Under the pieces are notes generated by a model, which was not told the DNA's origin, ran no database searches, and saw nothing but the letters and a program-made list of their open reading frames with translations. The translations under genes and the position numbers were made by a program. From Lacibacter luteus (lineage in GTDB: Bacteria; Bacteroidota; Bacteroidia; Chitinophagales; Chitinophagaceae), in assembly GCF_004118265.1 (NCBI RefSeq), contig NZ_SDHW01000001.1, forward strand, positions 744,001-808,000: a DNA stretch of 64,000 nucleotides, read 5' to 3'. Below are positions 23,058 through 31,602 of the stretch, in pieces. Numbering within the stretch: the stretch's first letter is position 1; the number at the start of each line of letters is the position of its first letter.

Positions 23058-23822
23058 TTATTGAATAGTGGTGAGTAAAGCAGGATTGCGGTTGTCTGTA
23101 ATATCGTAGAGCGAAACACCGGTATCCGTCCAGCAAATCAACAGATCATTGTACGGAATCACATCAAGAAACCATCTACCTGTCCAGATTGTTTTTATTT
23201 GTACAGGTTCGTATGCTTTGCTTATATCAAAAACAATTAAACCACGTTGCCGGTCGCATACGTACAGCACGTTATCTTTATAACCGAGTCCGTAAGGTTC
23301 GCCAACCAACGCTACTCCCCGTTGTACCGGCCTGGTAATATCTTTTACATCATAACAGGCAAGTATACTTTGCACCCCACCGCAGGCACCATTTACACGA
23401 AGCGTTGCGTATGCAACGGTATCTTTTGCAACAACAGGGTCGCAACGGCGCATTACATCGGGCGAAATTGCCTGGCTTAGTTTTTCAGGAGACTGCGGAT
23501 TGCTAATCGAAAAAATATGCACGACGCTGGTGCTGCCAATAAACAATTTATCCTTGAACGGAAAGATCGTTTCAATTTCAAATCCAACTTTAACGATATT
23601 AACCAACTGCGGATTTGCAGCATCGGCAATAGAAAAAACAGAGAGATTTTCTTTGTCTACTGCATACATATAATTTCCAACAACAGCAAACCGGGCAAGC
23701 GAACCTCCCTGGCCTGCAGGTGATCCTCCGGCATAATTATTAGCTCCACTGTCTTTACCGCAATGCAGAAAGAAAGCGGACACAAATACGATGCAAAACA
23801 GTTTTTTGAAGTAGCGATACAT
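23058..23822 (-). CDS. LVIVD-repeat lipoprotein B
   Basis: 254 residues from the ATG at 23822 (MYRYFKKLFCIVFVSAFFLHC, lipobox Cys 21). Then repeated units of about 40 residues: YMYAVDKENLSVFSIADAANPQLV, VVHIFSISNPQSPEKLS, LACYDVKDITRPVQRG, GLIVFDISKAYEPVQIK and VSLYDITDNRNPALL. These are LVIVD repeats, which form a beta-propeller on the cell surface. Directly downstream of a paralogous LVIVD gene (12 bp gap). Ligand unknown. Confidence 0.85.
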   Translation of the reverse strand: MYRYFKKLFCIVFVSAFFLHCGKDSGANNYAGGSPAGQGGSLARFAVVGNYMYAVDKENLSVFSIADAANPQLVNIVKVGFEIETIFPFKDKLFIGSTSVVHIFSISNPQSPEKLSQAISPDVMRRCDPVVAKDTVAYATLRVNGACGGVQSILACYDVKDITRPVQRGVALVGEPYGLGYKDNVLYVCDRQRGLIVFDISKAYEPVQIKTIWTGRWFLDVIPYNDLLICWTDTGVSLYDITDNRNPALLTTIQ

Positions 23823-23833
23823 AGGCGTTGTTT

Positions 23834-24364
23834 TTAACGTCGGCATTTAGGATCGGTAAGATTAGCTGATTTCCATCCTACCACAATTCCTTTTGAGGGA
23901 TCTACACATTCGAAGTAAGTATTACTTACAGGCGGATACTCGCTGTTATGATAAGGAAATACATTTTTCAATCGCTTTACTAGCTGTGGATTTGCAGGGT
24001 CGGCAACTGTAAACACAAGCAGATCGTTGTAATTGTTTACGTAGAGATAATTATTCTTTACCGAAATTTCGGTGCTGAAAGGCACACGCAGAAAAGAAAG
24101 TTTAACCGGTTGTTTAGGATTACTTACATCAATAAAATGAACACCACTGTTTACATCGTTTTGAAGTAAAAGGTTTCCAATCACATAAACCTTACCTGGT
24201 TTAACTACGGGTTTAGCAGCTTCAACACCAATATTCTCCAGATCAACAGCTTTGGCATAAACAGGTACATAGCCGGAAGTAGCAGAATTAAATCGCCAGT
24301 CCGAAGAAGTGTCGCACGACGAGAAAAGCAGTGCCCCTGCAATAAGTAACAGGAAGAATTTCAT
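23834..24364 (-). CDS. LVIVD-repeat lipoprotein A
   Basis: 176 residues from the ATG at 24364 (MKFFLLLIAGALLFSSCD, lipobox SSC). Contains YVIGNLLLQNDVNSGVHFID, VSNPKQPVKLSFL, YLYVNNYNDLLVFTVADPANPQLV, the same LVIVD units as the next gene but fewer, so it cannot form a full propeller by itself. The two proteins may pair. The operon order is A, B, then the beta-barrel gene, suggesting a surface complex; this is inference. Confidence 0.8.
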   Translation of the reverse strand: MKFFLLLIAGALLFSSCDTSSDWRFNSATSGYVPVYAKAVDLENIGVEAAKPVVKPGKVYVIGNLLLQNDVNSGVHFIDVSNPKQPVKLSFLRVPFSTEISVKNNYLYVNNYNDLLVFTVADPANPQLVKRLKNVFPYHNSEYPPVSNTYFECVDPSKGIVVGWKSANLTDPKCRR

Positions 24365-24499
24365 AAGCAATATTTTCTTACAGAAATGATTACTGTGGCG
24401 GGGCTTTCGCTGCATGGTTATAAAAACTTACTAAAAAAAGCTGTTTAAACGGCACTACAAGTTACCTGCATGACGGCCTGGCGCAAATGATCTTTAAGC

Positions 24500-24526
24500 A
24501 AAAAGCCGGTCTGTTGAAAGACCGGC
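24500..24526 (-). terminator. rho-independent terminator after nagB
   Basis: GCCGGTCT (24505-24512) pairs with AGACCGGC (24519-24526). On the minus strand the stem is followed by TTTTTG, 27 bases after the nagB stop. Confidence 0.85.
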
Positions 24527-24552
24527 TCCTGCTATTTAGTGCTTGAATAGTA

Positions 24553-26481
24553 TCAATAATGCCAACGTACAAATGCCTCCATTGCAGCATATTGTGTTAA
24601 GCCCAGCTTACCATACAGATCGGCTGTTGCTGCATTTCGTTCTTCAGCACGTTGCCAGAACTCTCTGCTGTCGCTACCCTGGAACGGCACCATATCCTTC
24701 TGCGATTGATGAATGAAAATGCCGAAGCGTTTTTTCATCACCTGTTCGGGACTCATTGGTATGGCCATTTCAATTTCTTCAAGGTTCCACTCCTGCCATG
24801 CGCCTTTGTATAACCACAGCCAGCAATCGTTCACCCACTCATCACCTGCTGCTTTAATACGCTTCAGCGATTCCAAAACAACATTAAAGCATACAAGATG
24901 CGTTCCATGCGGATCGGCAAAGTCGCCTGCACAATACACCTGCTGCGGTTTAATTTCACGCAACAACTGCATTGTTAACAATACATCTTCTTCGCCCATC
25001 GGGTTCTTTTCAATGGTTCCTGTTTCGTAGAAAGGAAGATTCTGGAAATGCCATTGCCCTTCTTTCAATCCAACATAACGGCATGTTGCTGCAGCTTCGC
25101 AGCGACGAATCAAACCTTTTATCTCACGGATCTCTTTTGTATCAATTTCGTTCGACTTTTTCTTTTCCAGATAACCTCTTGCTTCTGCTAATATCTGTTT
25201 CGATTTGTCTGCATCAATTCCAAACATCTGTTCAAAACCTACAGCAAAATCGAGAAAACGAGTAACAAACTCATCGGTAACAGCAATGTTACCGCTTGTT
25301 TGATAAGCTACATGTACTTCGTGTCCCTGATCGTGCAGGCGTTGAAAAGTCCCCCCCATTGAAATAATATCATCGTCAGGATGCGGCGAAAAAAGCACCA
25401 CTTTCTTTGGATAAGGATTACTACGTTCCGGATGGTTTGGAATAACTGCATTTGGTTTACCACCTGGCCAGCCCGTAATGCTGTCACGCAACATATAATA
25501 CACCTGCAGGTTTATTTCATATGCATCTCCTTTTTCTACCAGCAGATCACTTAAACCATATTCATTATAATCGGTATTGGTTAAACTCAATACAGGCTTA
25601 CCTAATTTCAGCGCCATGTTCACCACTGCTTTTTTGATCATGCGCTCGTTCCATTCGCATTCACCCGTTAACCAGGGGCTTTTATAACGGGTAAGCTCAG
25701 CCGCAGCTGCTTCGTCCACCACAAACGTAACATCATCGTGATTTTGCAAAAGCGATGCAGGCACATGTTCCGTATCATCGCCTTCTACTGCCTCACGAAT
25801 AACAGGTGCTTTGGTAGAACCCCATGCCAACAGAATAACTTTCTTTGCTTTTGTAATTGTGCCAATACCCATTGTAATGGCCAAACGTGGTACTGCACTG
25901 ATGTTTGCAAACTCGTAACTGTTGGCTAAACGTGTTGAGTTGGTAAGGGTGGTTAAACGTGTTTTAGTAAAAATGCTTGAGCCTGGTTCGTTAAAACCAA
26001 TATGTCCATTAACACCAATACCAAGTATTTGTAAATCGATGCCGCCTGCTTCTGCAATTTTTTGTTCGTAAGCAGCGCAATGATGTTTAATTTCTTCTTT
26101 TGCAGTTGTGCCATCGGGGATATGACAATTGTTTTGATCGATATCTACTTTATCGAACAACTGCTGTTTCATAAAGCGATGATAACTCTGAATAGCATCA
26201 CGTTCAATGGGATAATATTCGTCGAGATTGAAAGCTATTACGTTTTTAAAACTCAAGCCTTCTTCTTTGTGCAGACGAACCAACTCAGCATACAGCGATT
26301 TTGGTGTAGAACCTGTTGCAAGACCAAGAACACAATTTTCGTTCTTTGCCTGTTTTTCACGAATCAATTCGGCGATCTGCTGTGCTGCATAAGCCGACCC
26401 TTGTTTTGCTGTGGTAAAAATTTTGGTGGGGATCTTTTCGAAACTGTCAATTAAATCCATTGAGGCAGTCTTTTTTGCCAT
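24553..26481 (-). CDS. nagB: glucosamine-6-phosphate deaminase fused to a PIG-L domain
   Basis: 642 residues from the ATG at 26481. Residues 1-290 are the NagB isomerase/deaminase: LGLATGSTPKSLY (52-64), catalytic FNLDEYYP with D87, and GVNGHIGFNEPGS (156-168). A linker leads to a PIG-L/LmbE-like deacetylase module with SPHPDDDIISMGGT (Zn motif HPDDD at 367-371), and DPHGTH further on. This NagB-PIG-L fusion is common in Bacteroidota. NagB converts glucosamine 6-phosphate to fructose 6-phosphate and ammonia; the second domain may deacetylate a related sugar, unproven. It follows the HAD gene by 105 bp. Confidence 0.93.
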   Translation of the reverse strand: MAKKTASMDLIDSFEKIPTKIFTTAKQGSAYAAQQIAELIREKQAKNENCVLGLATGSTPKSLYAELVRLHKEEGLSFKNVIAFNLDEYYPIERDAIQSYHRFMKQQLFDKVDIDQNNCHIPDGTTAKEEIKHHCAAYEQKIAEAGGIDLQILGIGVNGHIGFNEPGSSIFTKTRLTTLTNSTRLANSYEFANISAVPRLAITMGIGTITKAKKVILLAWGSTKAPVIREAVEGDDTEHVPASLLQNHDDVTFVVDEAAAAELTRYKSPWLTGECEWNERMIKKAVVNMALKLGKPVLSLTNTDYNEYGLSDLLVEKGDAYEINLQVYYMLRDSITGWPGGKPNAVIPNHPERSNPYPKKVVLFSPHPDDDIISMGGTFQRLHDQGHEVHVAYQTSGNIAVTDEFVTRFLDFAVGFEQMFGIDADKSKQILAEARGYLEKKKSNEIDTKEIREIKGLIRRCEAAATCRYVGLKEGQWHFQNLPFYETGTIEKNPMGEEDVLLTMQLLREIKPQQVYCAGDFADPHGTHLVCFNVVLESLKRIKAAGDEWVNDCWLWLYKGAWQEWNLEEIEMAIPMSPEQVMKKRFGIFIHQSQKDMVPFQGSDSREFWQRAEERNAATADLYGKLGLTQYAAMEAFVRWHY

Positions 26482-26586
26482 AATCATTGTTCTTAGTTGA
26501 AACCCAAAGATATTCAATTCAGGTTTAACCATCCCAATTCAACCGTTTGCATAAAATGAACTAACAAATGCCCGATAGCCTGGCAA

Positions 26587-27231
26587 TTATAAAGACGAAA
26601 GAGACAAACTGCTGTAATCCTTTATAAACCCAATAATATTATTATAGACTGCAAACTCATGCTCTTCATGCATGGTTGTAATTACTACTGCTTTCATGCC
26701 TGCAGCAGCAGCAGCTTCAACACCTTTTGGTGAATCTTCAAACACAATGCAATCTGCCGGAGCAACCCCCAGTTTTTCTGCACATTTAAGAAATGTTTCG
26801 GGGTGCGGTTTGCTGATGGTTACATCATCGGCGCTTACTACCGCCGAAATGTACGAACGAAGATCAAGGCCATCCAATACAAAATCGATATTGAACATGA
26901 TGGCAGCAGAACCAATGGCCATTGGAATGTTGGCCTGCTTTGCTTCGTTCATTAACACATCCAAACCATCAATAAGTTTTAAGTGTGGACCAAATGCCTG
27001 CTGGTATTGTTTTTCTTTTTCAACACTCATCGCATCTTTCTCGGCAAGTGTAAACCTGCCGGGAAAAGTGCGTTCCAGTAATTCATGATTTTTGCCGTAA
27101 CACTGCAGCTTGGTTTCTTCGTATGTTAAGTGTGCACCTAACCCGTTTAAAATAGAATGCCAGGCACGGATATGATACTCCATATCATCGATCATCGTTC
27201 CGTTGAGATCGAACAAAAAAGCTTTCTGCAT
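26587..27231 (-). CDS. HAD superfamily hydrolase, beta-phosphoglucomutase-like
   Basis: 214 residues. HAD motif I is FDLNGTMIDDM (D8 nucleophile), with Asn at residue 10 where D-x-D would be expected. Motif II is IGSAA, motif III includes KPHPETFLKCAEKLG, and motif IV VFEDSPKGVEAAAAAGM is intact. The cap insertion fits the beta-PGM subfamily. The Asn at the acid/base position is odd, but I believe it recurs in Bacteroidota homologues. Placed after galT, 33 bp gap, so it may dephosphorylate or isomerise a sugar phosphate in galactose use. Substrate unknown. Confidence 0.85.
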   Translation of the reverse strand: MQKAFLFDLNGTMIDDMEYHIRAWHSILNGLGAHLTYEETKLQCYGKNHELLERTFPGRFTLAEKDAMSVEKEKQYQQAFGPHLKLIDGLDVLMNEAKQANIPMAIGSAAIMFNIDFVLDGLDLRSYISAVVSADDVTISKPHPETFLKCAEKLGVAPADCIVFEDSPKGVEAAAAAGMKAVVITTMHEEHEFAVYNNIIGFIKDYSSLSLSSL

Positions 27232-27264
27232 AGTTCTGTTGGTGATTACTGCAAAGAAACAGTT

Positions 27265-28305
27265 TTACTGAATTGAATAGTGAACAGTTGACAATTGTTG
27301 CAATGTAGCGGCTGCCATTTCCGGCGTAATATCACGCTGTGGATTTGCAAGCATTTCGTAACCCACCATAAATTTCTTTACAGTTGCACTGCGCAGTAAT
27401 GGCGGATAGAAATGCATATGCCAATGCCATTCGGGATGTGCACCATCATTTACAGGCGCCTGGTGCATACCCCCACTGTATGGAAATGAAACATTGAACA
27501 GGTTATCGTATTTGCAGGTAAGTTGTTTGAGTATTTGCGCCAGTGCAATTTCTTCTTCGGCAGTAAACTGTGTTACAGTTTGTACATGTCGTTTACTGAT
27601 GATCATTGTTTCGTACGGCCATACTGCCCAATACGGAACCAGTGCAACAAAATGTTCGTTCTCCACAACAATTCGTTCTTTCTTTTGCAACTCTACATCG
27701 AGATAAGCAGAGAGCAAACTCTTATCATTTTTCTCAAAATAGTTTTTCTGTTGTGTGGTTTCCTTGGTTAATTCTAAAGGAACAGAAGACGAAGCCCATA
27801 TCTGTCCATGCGGATGCGGATTACTGCACCCCATGATCTCGCCTTTGTTTTCAAATATCTGAATGTATTTGATGTGTTCGTTTTGCGACAGATCATTGAA
27901 CTCTTTTTTCCACAGCTGAACAACTTTTACAATGGCTTCTTCCTGCATTACAGGAAGGGTAAGGCTGTGATCTGGTGAGAAACAAATTACACGGCAGATA
28001 CCGCTTTCGCTGCTACTTACCAATAAACCATTTTCATTTTCACCACCATCGGGTGTATCGGGCAGCAATGCGGAAAAATCGTTGGTGAATACATACGCAT
28101 CGGTGTATGCAGGGTTCACTGTTCCGTCGCTGCGTTTATTACCCGGGCAGAGATAGCATGTAGGATCGTATGCAGGACGATTATCTGCAGGCAGTGCTTC
28201 TACTTTTCCCTGCCAAGGACGTTTCATGCGATGCGGCGAAACCAATATCCAATCGCCTGTGAGAATATTTAAACGTGTATGTGAATGTTCTTTACTGTTA
28301 AACAT
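27265..28305 (-). CDS. galT: galactose-1-phosphate uridylyltransferase
   Basis: 346 residues, normal GalT length. The active-site triad HPH lies at residues 164-166 in CSNPHPHGQIWASSS, with H166 the expected uridylylated His. Zn-site cysteines CYLC are at 50-53, and HWHMHFYPPLLRS follows near the C-terminus. It exchanges UMP between UDP-glucose and galactose 1-phosphate in the Leloir pathway. Three bases separate it from galK upstream, so the two are co-translated or tightly coupled. Confidence 0.97.
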   Translation of the reverse strand: MFNSKEHSHTRLNILTGDWILVSPHRMKRPWQGKVEALPADNRPAYDPTCYLCPGNKRSDGTVNPAYTDAYVFTNDFSALLPDTPDGGENENGLLVSSSESGICRVICFSPDHSLTLPVMQEEAIVKVVQLWKKEFNDLSQNEHIKYIQIFENKGEIMGCSNPHPHGQIWASSSVPLELTKETTQQKNYFEKNDKSLLSAYLDVELQKKERIVVENEHFVALVPYWAVWPYETMIISKRHVQTVTQFTAEEEIALAQILKQLTCKYDNLFNVSFPYSGGMHQAPVNDGAHPEWHWHMHFYPPLLRSATVKKFMVGYEMLANPQRDITPEMAAATLQQLSTVHYSIQ

Positions 28306-28308
28306 GAT

Positions 28309-29460
28309 TTAGATGATTTCTGTTCCGTTTTCAATAGAAGCAATGTAATAATCGAGTTGTAAACCGGTTGCTGCTTCGTAAGCCGGTTTTACTGCTGTAA
28401 TCAATGCATCAATGGCTTCTTCTTTTACAAGGTTGATGGTACAGCCACCAAAGCCACCACCCATCATACGTGCACCAAGCACTTCCGGACGGTTGCGTAC
28501 AAAATCAACCAGAAAGTCGAGTTCTTTACAACTCACTGCATACATCTTGCTCAACCCATCGTGCGTGGCAAACATTTTCTCACCGAGTGCTGCAATATCA
28601 CCTTTCTGCAAATCGGCACAACCTGTAAGCAAGCGATCAATTTCTTCTACCACAAAACGGCTGCGTTTATCAATGGTTTCATCTTTCGGTAACACATGCT
28701 CATCCAACATCGCAATAGTTGCATGACGCAGCGATGTTACTTCCGGATGATGCGCCTTGATCCACTCCACCCCTTGTGTACATTCGTTGCGGCGTGTGTT
28801 GTATTCCGATGAAGCAAGCGAATGTTTTACATTGGTGTTTAATAAAACGATTTTGATTCCATCTAACTTAAACGGTACATATTCGTAATCGAGCGAACGG
28901 CAATCGAGTTTAATTACATGATCCTTCTTGCCCATCATCGATGCAAACTGATCCATAATGCCACACATCACACCTGCATATTCGTGCTCGGCTTTTTGTG
29001 CCATGCTCACCATTGCCACACGGTCGATATTGGTTTGCAGTAAATAATTCAATGCAAACACGGTTGCACATTCAACTGCAGCAGACGATGAAAGTCCTGC
29101 ACCCATTGGTACATCACTCGACAGAACCGCATTAAAGCCCGGAAGCTTCATGCCACGTTTTACAAACTGTGCAACAGCGCCTAATATATAATTGGGCCAG
29201 CTAACGTCGCCAACCGGTTTTAATCCGCTTACAGTAGTGGAAAATGTTTCGTTGAGATCTGCTGCTGTAAGATGAATTTCATCATCGTTCCGCAAGCTCA
29301 TGGCAACATATGCTGCTTTATCAATAGCAGCAGGCAATACAAAGCCTTCGTTGTAATCGGTGTGTTCACCGATAATATTTACACGGCCCGGCGAACGAAC
29401 AATTACTGTTGGTTCAACAGCATATTGCTCTAAAAAAGTTTTCTGTAGTTTTTGTTTCAT
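28309..29460 (-). CDS. galK: galactokinase
   Basis: 383 residues from the ATG at 29460. The alternative start at 29481 would lie in the palindrome at 29481-29510 and is rejected. Signatures are GRVNIIGEHTDYNEGFVLP (substrate binding), VPMGAGLSSSAAVECATVFAL (GHMP ATP loop) and GARMMGGGFGGCTINLV (motif 3). It phosphorylates galactose at C1 in the cytoplasm. Operon galM-galK-galT-HAD on the minus strand. Confidence 0.97.
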   Translation of the reverse strand: MKQKLQKTFLEQYAVEPTVIVRSPGRVNIIGEHTDYNEGFVLPAAIDKAAYVAMSLRNDDEIHLTAADLNETFSTTVSGLKPVGDVSWPNYILGAVAQFVKRGMKLPGFNAVLSSDVPMGAGLSSSAAVECATVFALNYLLQTNIDRVAMVSMAQKAEHEYAGVMCGIMDQFASMMGKKDHVIKLDCRSLDYEYVPFKLDGIKIVLLNTNVKHSLASSEYNTRRNECTQGVEWIKAHHPEVTSLRHATIAMLDEHVLPKDETIDKRSRFVVEEIDRLLTGCADLQKGDIAALGEKMFATHDGLSKMYAVSCKELDFLVDFVRNRPEVLGARMMGGGFGGCTINLVKEEAIDALITAVKPAYEAATGLQLDYYIASIENGTEII

Positions 29461-29480
29461 TCTCTGATAGTTGTTATACA

Positions 29481-29510
29481 CATCAGGCCGTTTTTAAAAA
29501 CGGCCTGATG
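29481..29510. repeat. perfect 30-bp palindrome between galM and galK
   Basis: CATCAGGCCGTTTTT is followed by its exact reverse complement AAAAACGGCCTGATG. It lies after the galM stop and 20 bases before galK. No long T tract follows on the minus strand, so it may be an intercistronic processing or attenuation hairpin rather than a complete terminator. Confidence 0.85.
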
Positions 29511-29549
29511 CATTTATTTATTCAAATCAATAAGTAAGCGAAGACCGTG

Positions 29550-30725
29550 TTACTTTACAACGTAAAAACGTTGCACAGTAGAACTCTTGTAAACTTTGCC
29601 TGGCTCTAATACCGTTGTTGGGAAAGTTGGTTGATTCGGTGAATCAGGAAAATGCTGTGTTTCCAGGCAAAACGCTGTGCGGAAAGTATCTTTTGTACCA
29701 TTCTTTAATGTGTTAAGACCACCCATGAAATTACCACCGTAGAATTGCACACCAGGCTCTGTTGTTAATACATCCATTGCAATACCACTCTTATCGCCTT
29801 TAACTGTAACAATCAATTCGGGTTGCGCCGTAATGCCTTTATCTAAAACATAGTTATGATCGTAACCTTTACCGTATTTCAATTGTGTGTTATCTGCTTC
29901 AACACGTGAACCGATTGTTGCTGCAGTTGTAAAATCGAAAGGCGTACCTGCAACGGGCTCAATGCCTGTAGGAATCAAGGTAGAATCAACAGGCGTATAT
30001 TTTGTTGCTTTGATCAGTAACTCGTGGTTGTTAATGGTACCGCTGCCTTCACCATTCAGGTTCCAGTAGTTGTGATTGGTAACATTTACCACTGTTTTCT
30101 TGTCGGTGCTTATTTCGTAATTCATCACTACTTCATCTGCATCGGTAATACGGTACTCAACCTTCACGGTTAATTTACCGGGATAACCTTCTTCACCATC
30201 AGCAGCTACATAAGTCAATACAACCGATGAACTGTCGGGTTGTACCATATCCCACATTACACTGTGAAAACCTTTGGGGCCGCCATGCAGTGCATTTACA
30301 CCGTTGTTCAATGCCAATTGGTATTCTTTACCATCGATGGTAAACTTTCCTTTTGCTATACGGTTACCAAAACGACCAACGATAGCGCCAAAGTAACGTT
30401 CAGGAGCGCTTGCATAATCTTTAATATTATCGAAGCCAATACAAACATCTGTTGGTACACCGTTTTTATCGGGCACTAACAAACCAACCATTCTTGCACC
30501 GTAATTGGTAACTGCTGCTTTAATACCATTTTTGTTAGAGATGTAAGCAAGTTGTACTTTTTTACCATCAATGGTAGAATCGAACGTAGCAGCGCCCGGC
30601 AATGTAGCTGCGGCTACCGAATCGGTTGTAGAATTCATTTCGGTTTTGTTGTTTTGATTGTTTGAACAGGAAAATAATAAGAAAGAAATAGCTGAAATAA
30701 AGGTAAACTTAATAGCTTGATGCAT
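29550..30725 (-). CDS. galM: aldose 1-epimerase, lipoprotein form
   Basis: 391 residues. The N-terminus (FTFISAISFLLFSCSNNQ) is a lipoprotein signal with Cys 20, so this mutarotase sits in the envelope, not in the cytoplasm. The body has YGARMVGLLVPDKNGVPTDV, GRFGNRIAKGKFTIDGKEY, LHGGPKGFHSVMWDM, NVTNHNYWNLNGEG with the catalytic His, and AFCLETQHFPDSPNQPTFP with the catalytic Glu. It interconverts alpha and beta anomers of galactose or other aldoses. Divergent from araR, it shares the promoter region that contains the putative AraR operator. Confidence 0.95.
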   Translation of the reverse strand: MHQAIKFTFISAISFLLFSCSNNQNNKTEMNSTTDSVAAATLPGAATFDSTIDGKKVQLAYISNKNGIKAAVTNYGARMVGLLVPDKNGVPTDVCIGFDNIKDYASAPERYFGAIVGRFGNRIAKGKFTIDGKEYQLALNNGVNALHGGPKGFHSVMWDMVQPDSSSVVLTYVAADGEEGYPGKLTVKVEYRITDADEVVMNYEISTDKKTVVNVTNHNYWNLNGEGSGTINNHELLIKATKYTPVDSTLIPTGIEPVAGTPFDFTTAATIGSRVEADNTQLKYGKGYDHNYVLDKGITAQPELIVTVKGDKSGIAMDVLTTEPGVQFYGGNFMGGLNTLKNGTKDTFRTAFCLETQHFPDSPNQPTFPTTVLEPGKVYKSSTVQRFYVVK

Positions 30726-30831
30726 ATGGCAATGTTTATTTTAAAAAATGAAAGAAAATGGCGAGTAGTAGACACTGCCCGCCCAACTATTGATTATGAC
30801 CCTTGCGGGTAGACAAAGTAAAATTATTTTT

Positions 30832-30856
30832 TTTAATTGTCAAAATTACATTTATT
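30832..30856. promoter_or_regulatory. putative AraR operator, copy 1
   Basis: The 25-bp site TTTAATTGTCAA, AAT, TACATTTATT aligns with the perfect palindrome at 54402-54426 at 18 of 25 positions, including the half-sites AATTGT and TTACA. It overlaps TACATTTA (30847-30854), a plausible -7 box for araR. This placement fits repression. Confidence 0.55.
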
Positions 30857-30883
30857 TTTATCGCCATAACGTTTGCAAGTCGT

Positions 30884-31591
30884 ATGACCAAATATAACCA
30901 TCAGACAAAAATTCTCATAGCAGCTGACTGTATTATCTTCGGGTTTGATGGAAGACAGCTTAAACTTTTACTGGTACAAAGGGCGCTTGAGCCCGAAGCA
31001 GGCAAATGGAGCCTTGTAGGTGGTTTTGTACAACCCGAAGAAAGCCTTGGGCAGGCAGCATCAAGAGTATTGCACAAACTCACCGGTTTATCGGATGTAT
31101 ACCTTGAAGAGCTTTCCACCTTCAGCGAACCAACCCGTGACCCTGTTGAACGTACTGTTTCCGTTGCCTATTTTGCCCTTATTGATATAAATAAATACAA
31201 GCAGCAGATCACGACCGATTATCATGCAGAGTGGTTCGATCTGAATAAGTTTCCCAAACTCATTTTCGATCACCAGGAAATGGTGGAAAAAGCAAAAGCC
31301 CGTTTACGGTACAAAGCAGCCTTCCACCCTATTTTGTTTGAACTGCTGCCGGCAAAATTTACCCTGCCGCAATTACAAAGCTTGTACGAAGAAGTTTATA
31401 ACATAGAAATGGACAAGCGCAATTTCAGCCGCAAGATCCTTTCGATGCACTTATTGGAAAAGCTCGATGAAAAAGATAAAGAGAACTCAAAGAAAGGTGC
31501 ATGGTTTTATAAGCTGAACAAGAAGAAATACAAAGCCAATTTTCATTCGGTGGCTACCATTATTCCCAACCCGGATATTTATTATTCTTAA
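30884..31591 (+). CDS. araR: Nudix-domain transcriptional regulator of arabinose use
   Basis: 235 residues from the ATG at 30884; upstream in-frame codons cover the promoter. The N-terminal two thirds are Nudix-like (LIAADCIIFGFDGRQLKLLL, WSLVGGFVQPEESL). In the Nudix box the Arg is kept (R61) but the three catalytic Glu are V62, K65 and L66, so catalysis is not expected. The C-terminal third is a winged-helix DNA-binding region (LPQLQSLYEEVYNIEMDKRNFSRKIL). This is the NrtR-type architecture of the Bacteroidota AraR regulator known from gut Bacteroides, where L-arabinose is the effector. First gene of araR-B-D-A-transporter. Confidence 0.88.
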   Translation: MTKYNHQTKILIAADCIIFGFDGRQLKLLLVQRALEPEAGKWSLVGGFVQPEESLGQAASRVLHKLTGLSDVYLEELSTFSEPTRDPVERTVSVAYFALIDINKYKQQITTDYHAEWFDLNKFPKLIFDHQEMVEKAKARLRYKAAFHPILFELLPAKFTLPQLQSLYEEVYNIEMDKRNFSRKILSMHLLEKLDEKDKENSKKGAWFYKLNKKKYKANFHSVATIIPNPDIYYS

Positions 31592-31602
31592 ATAAACAGT
31601 TG

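Noticed and set aside
24553-26481. NagB plus PIG-L read as two genes or a misassembly
   Set aside because: One uninterrupted frame with a plausible linker; the same fusion is known in Bacteroidota.
29461-29481. Earlier galK start at 29481
   Set aside because: It would place the start codon inside the perfect palindrome; the ATG at 29460 fits the family.
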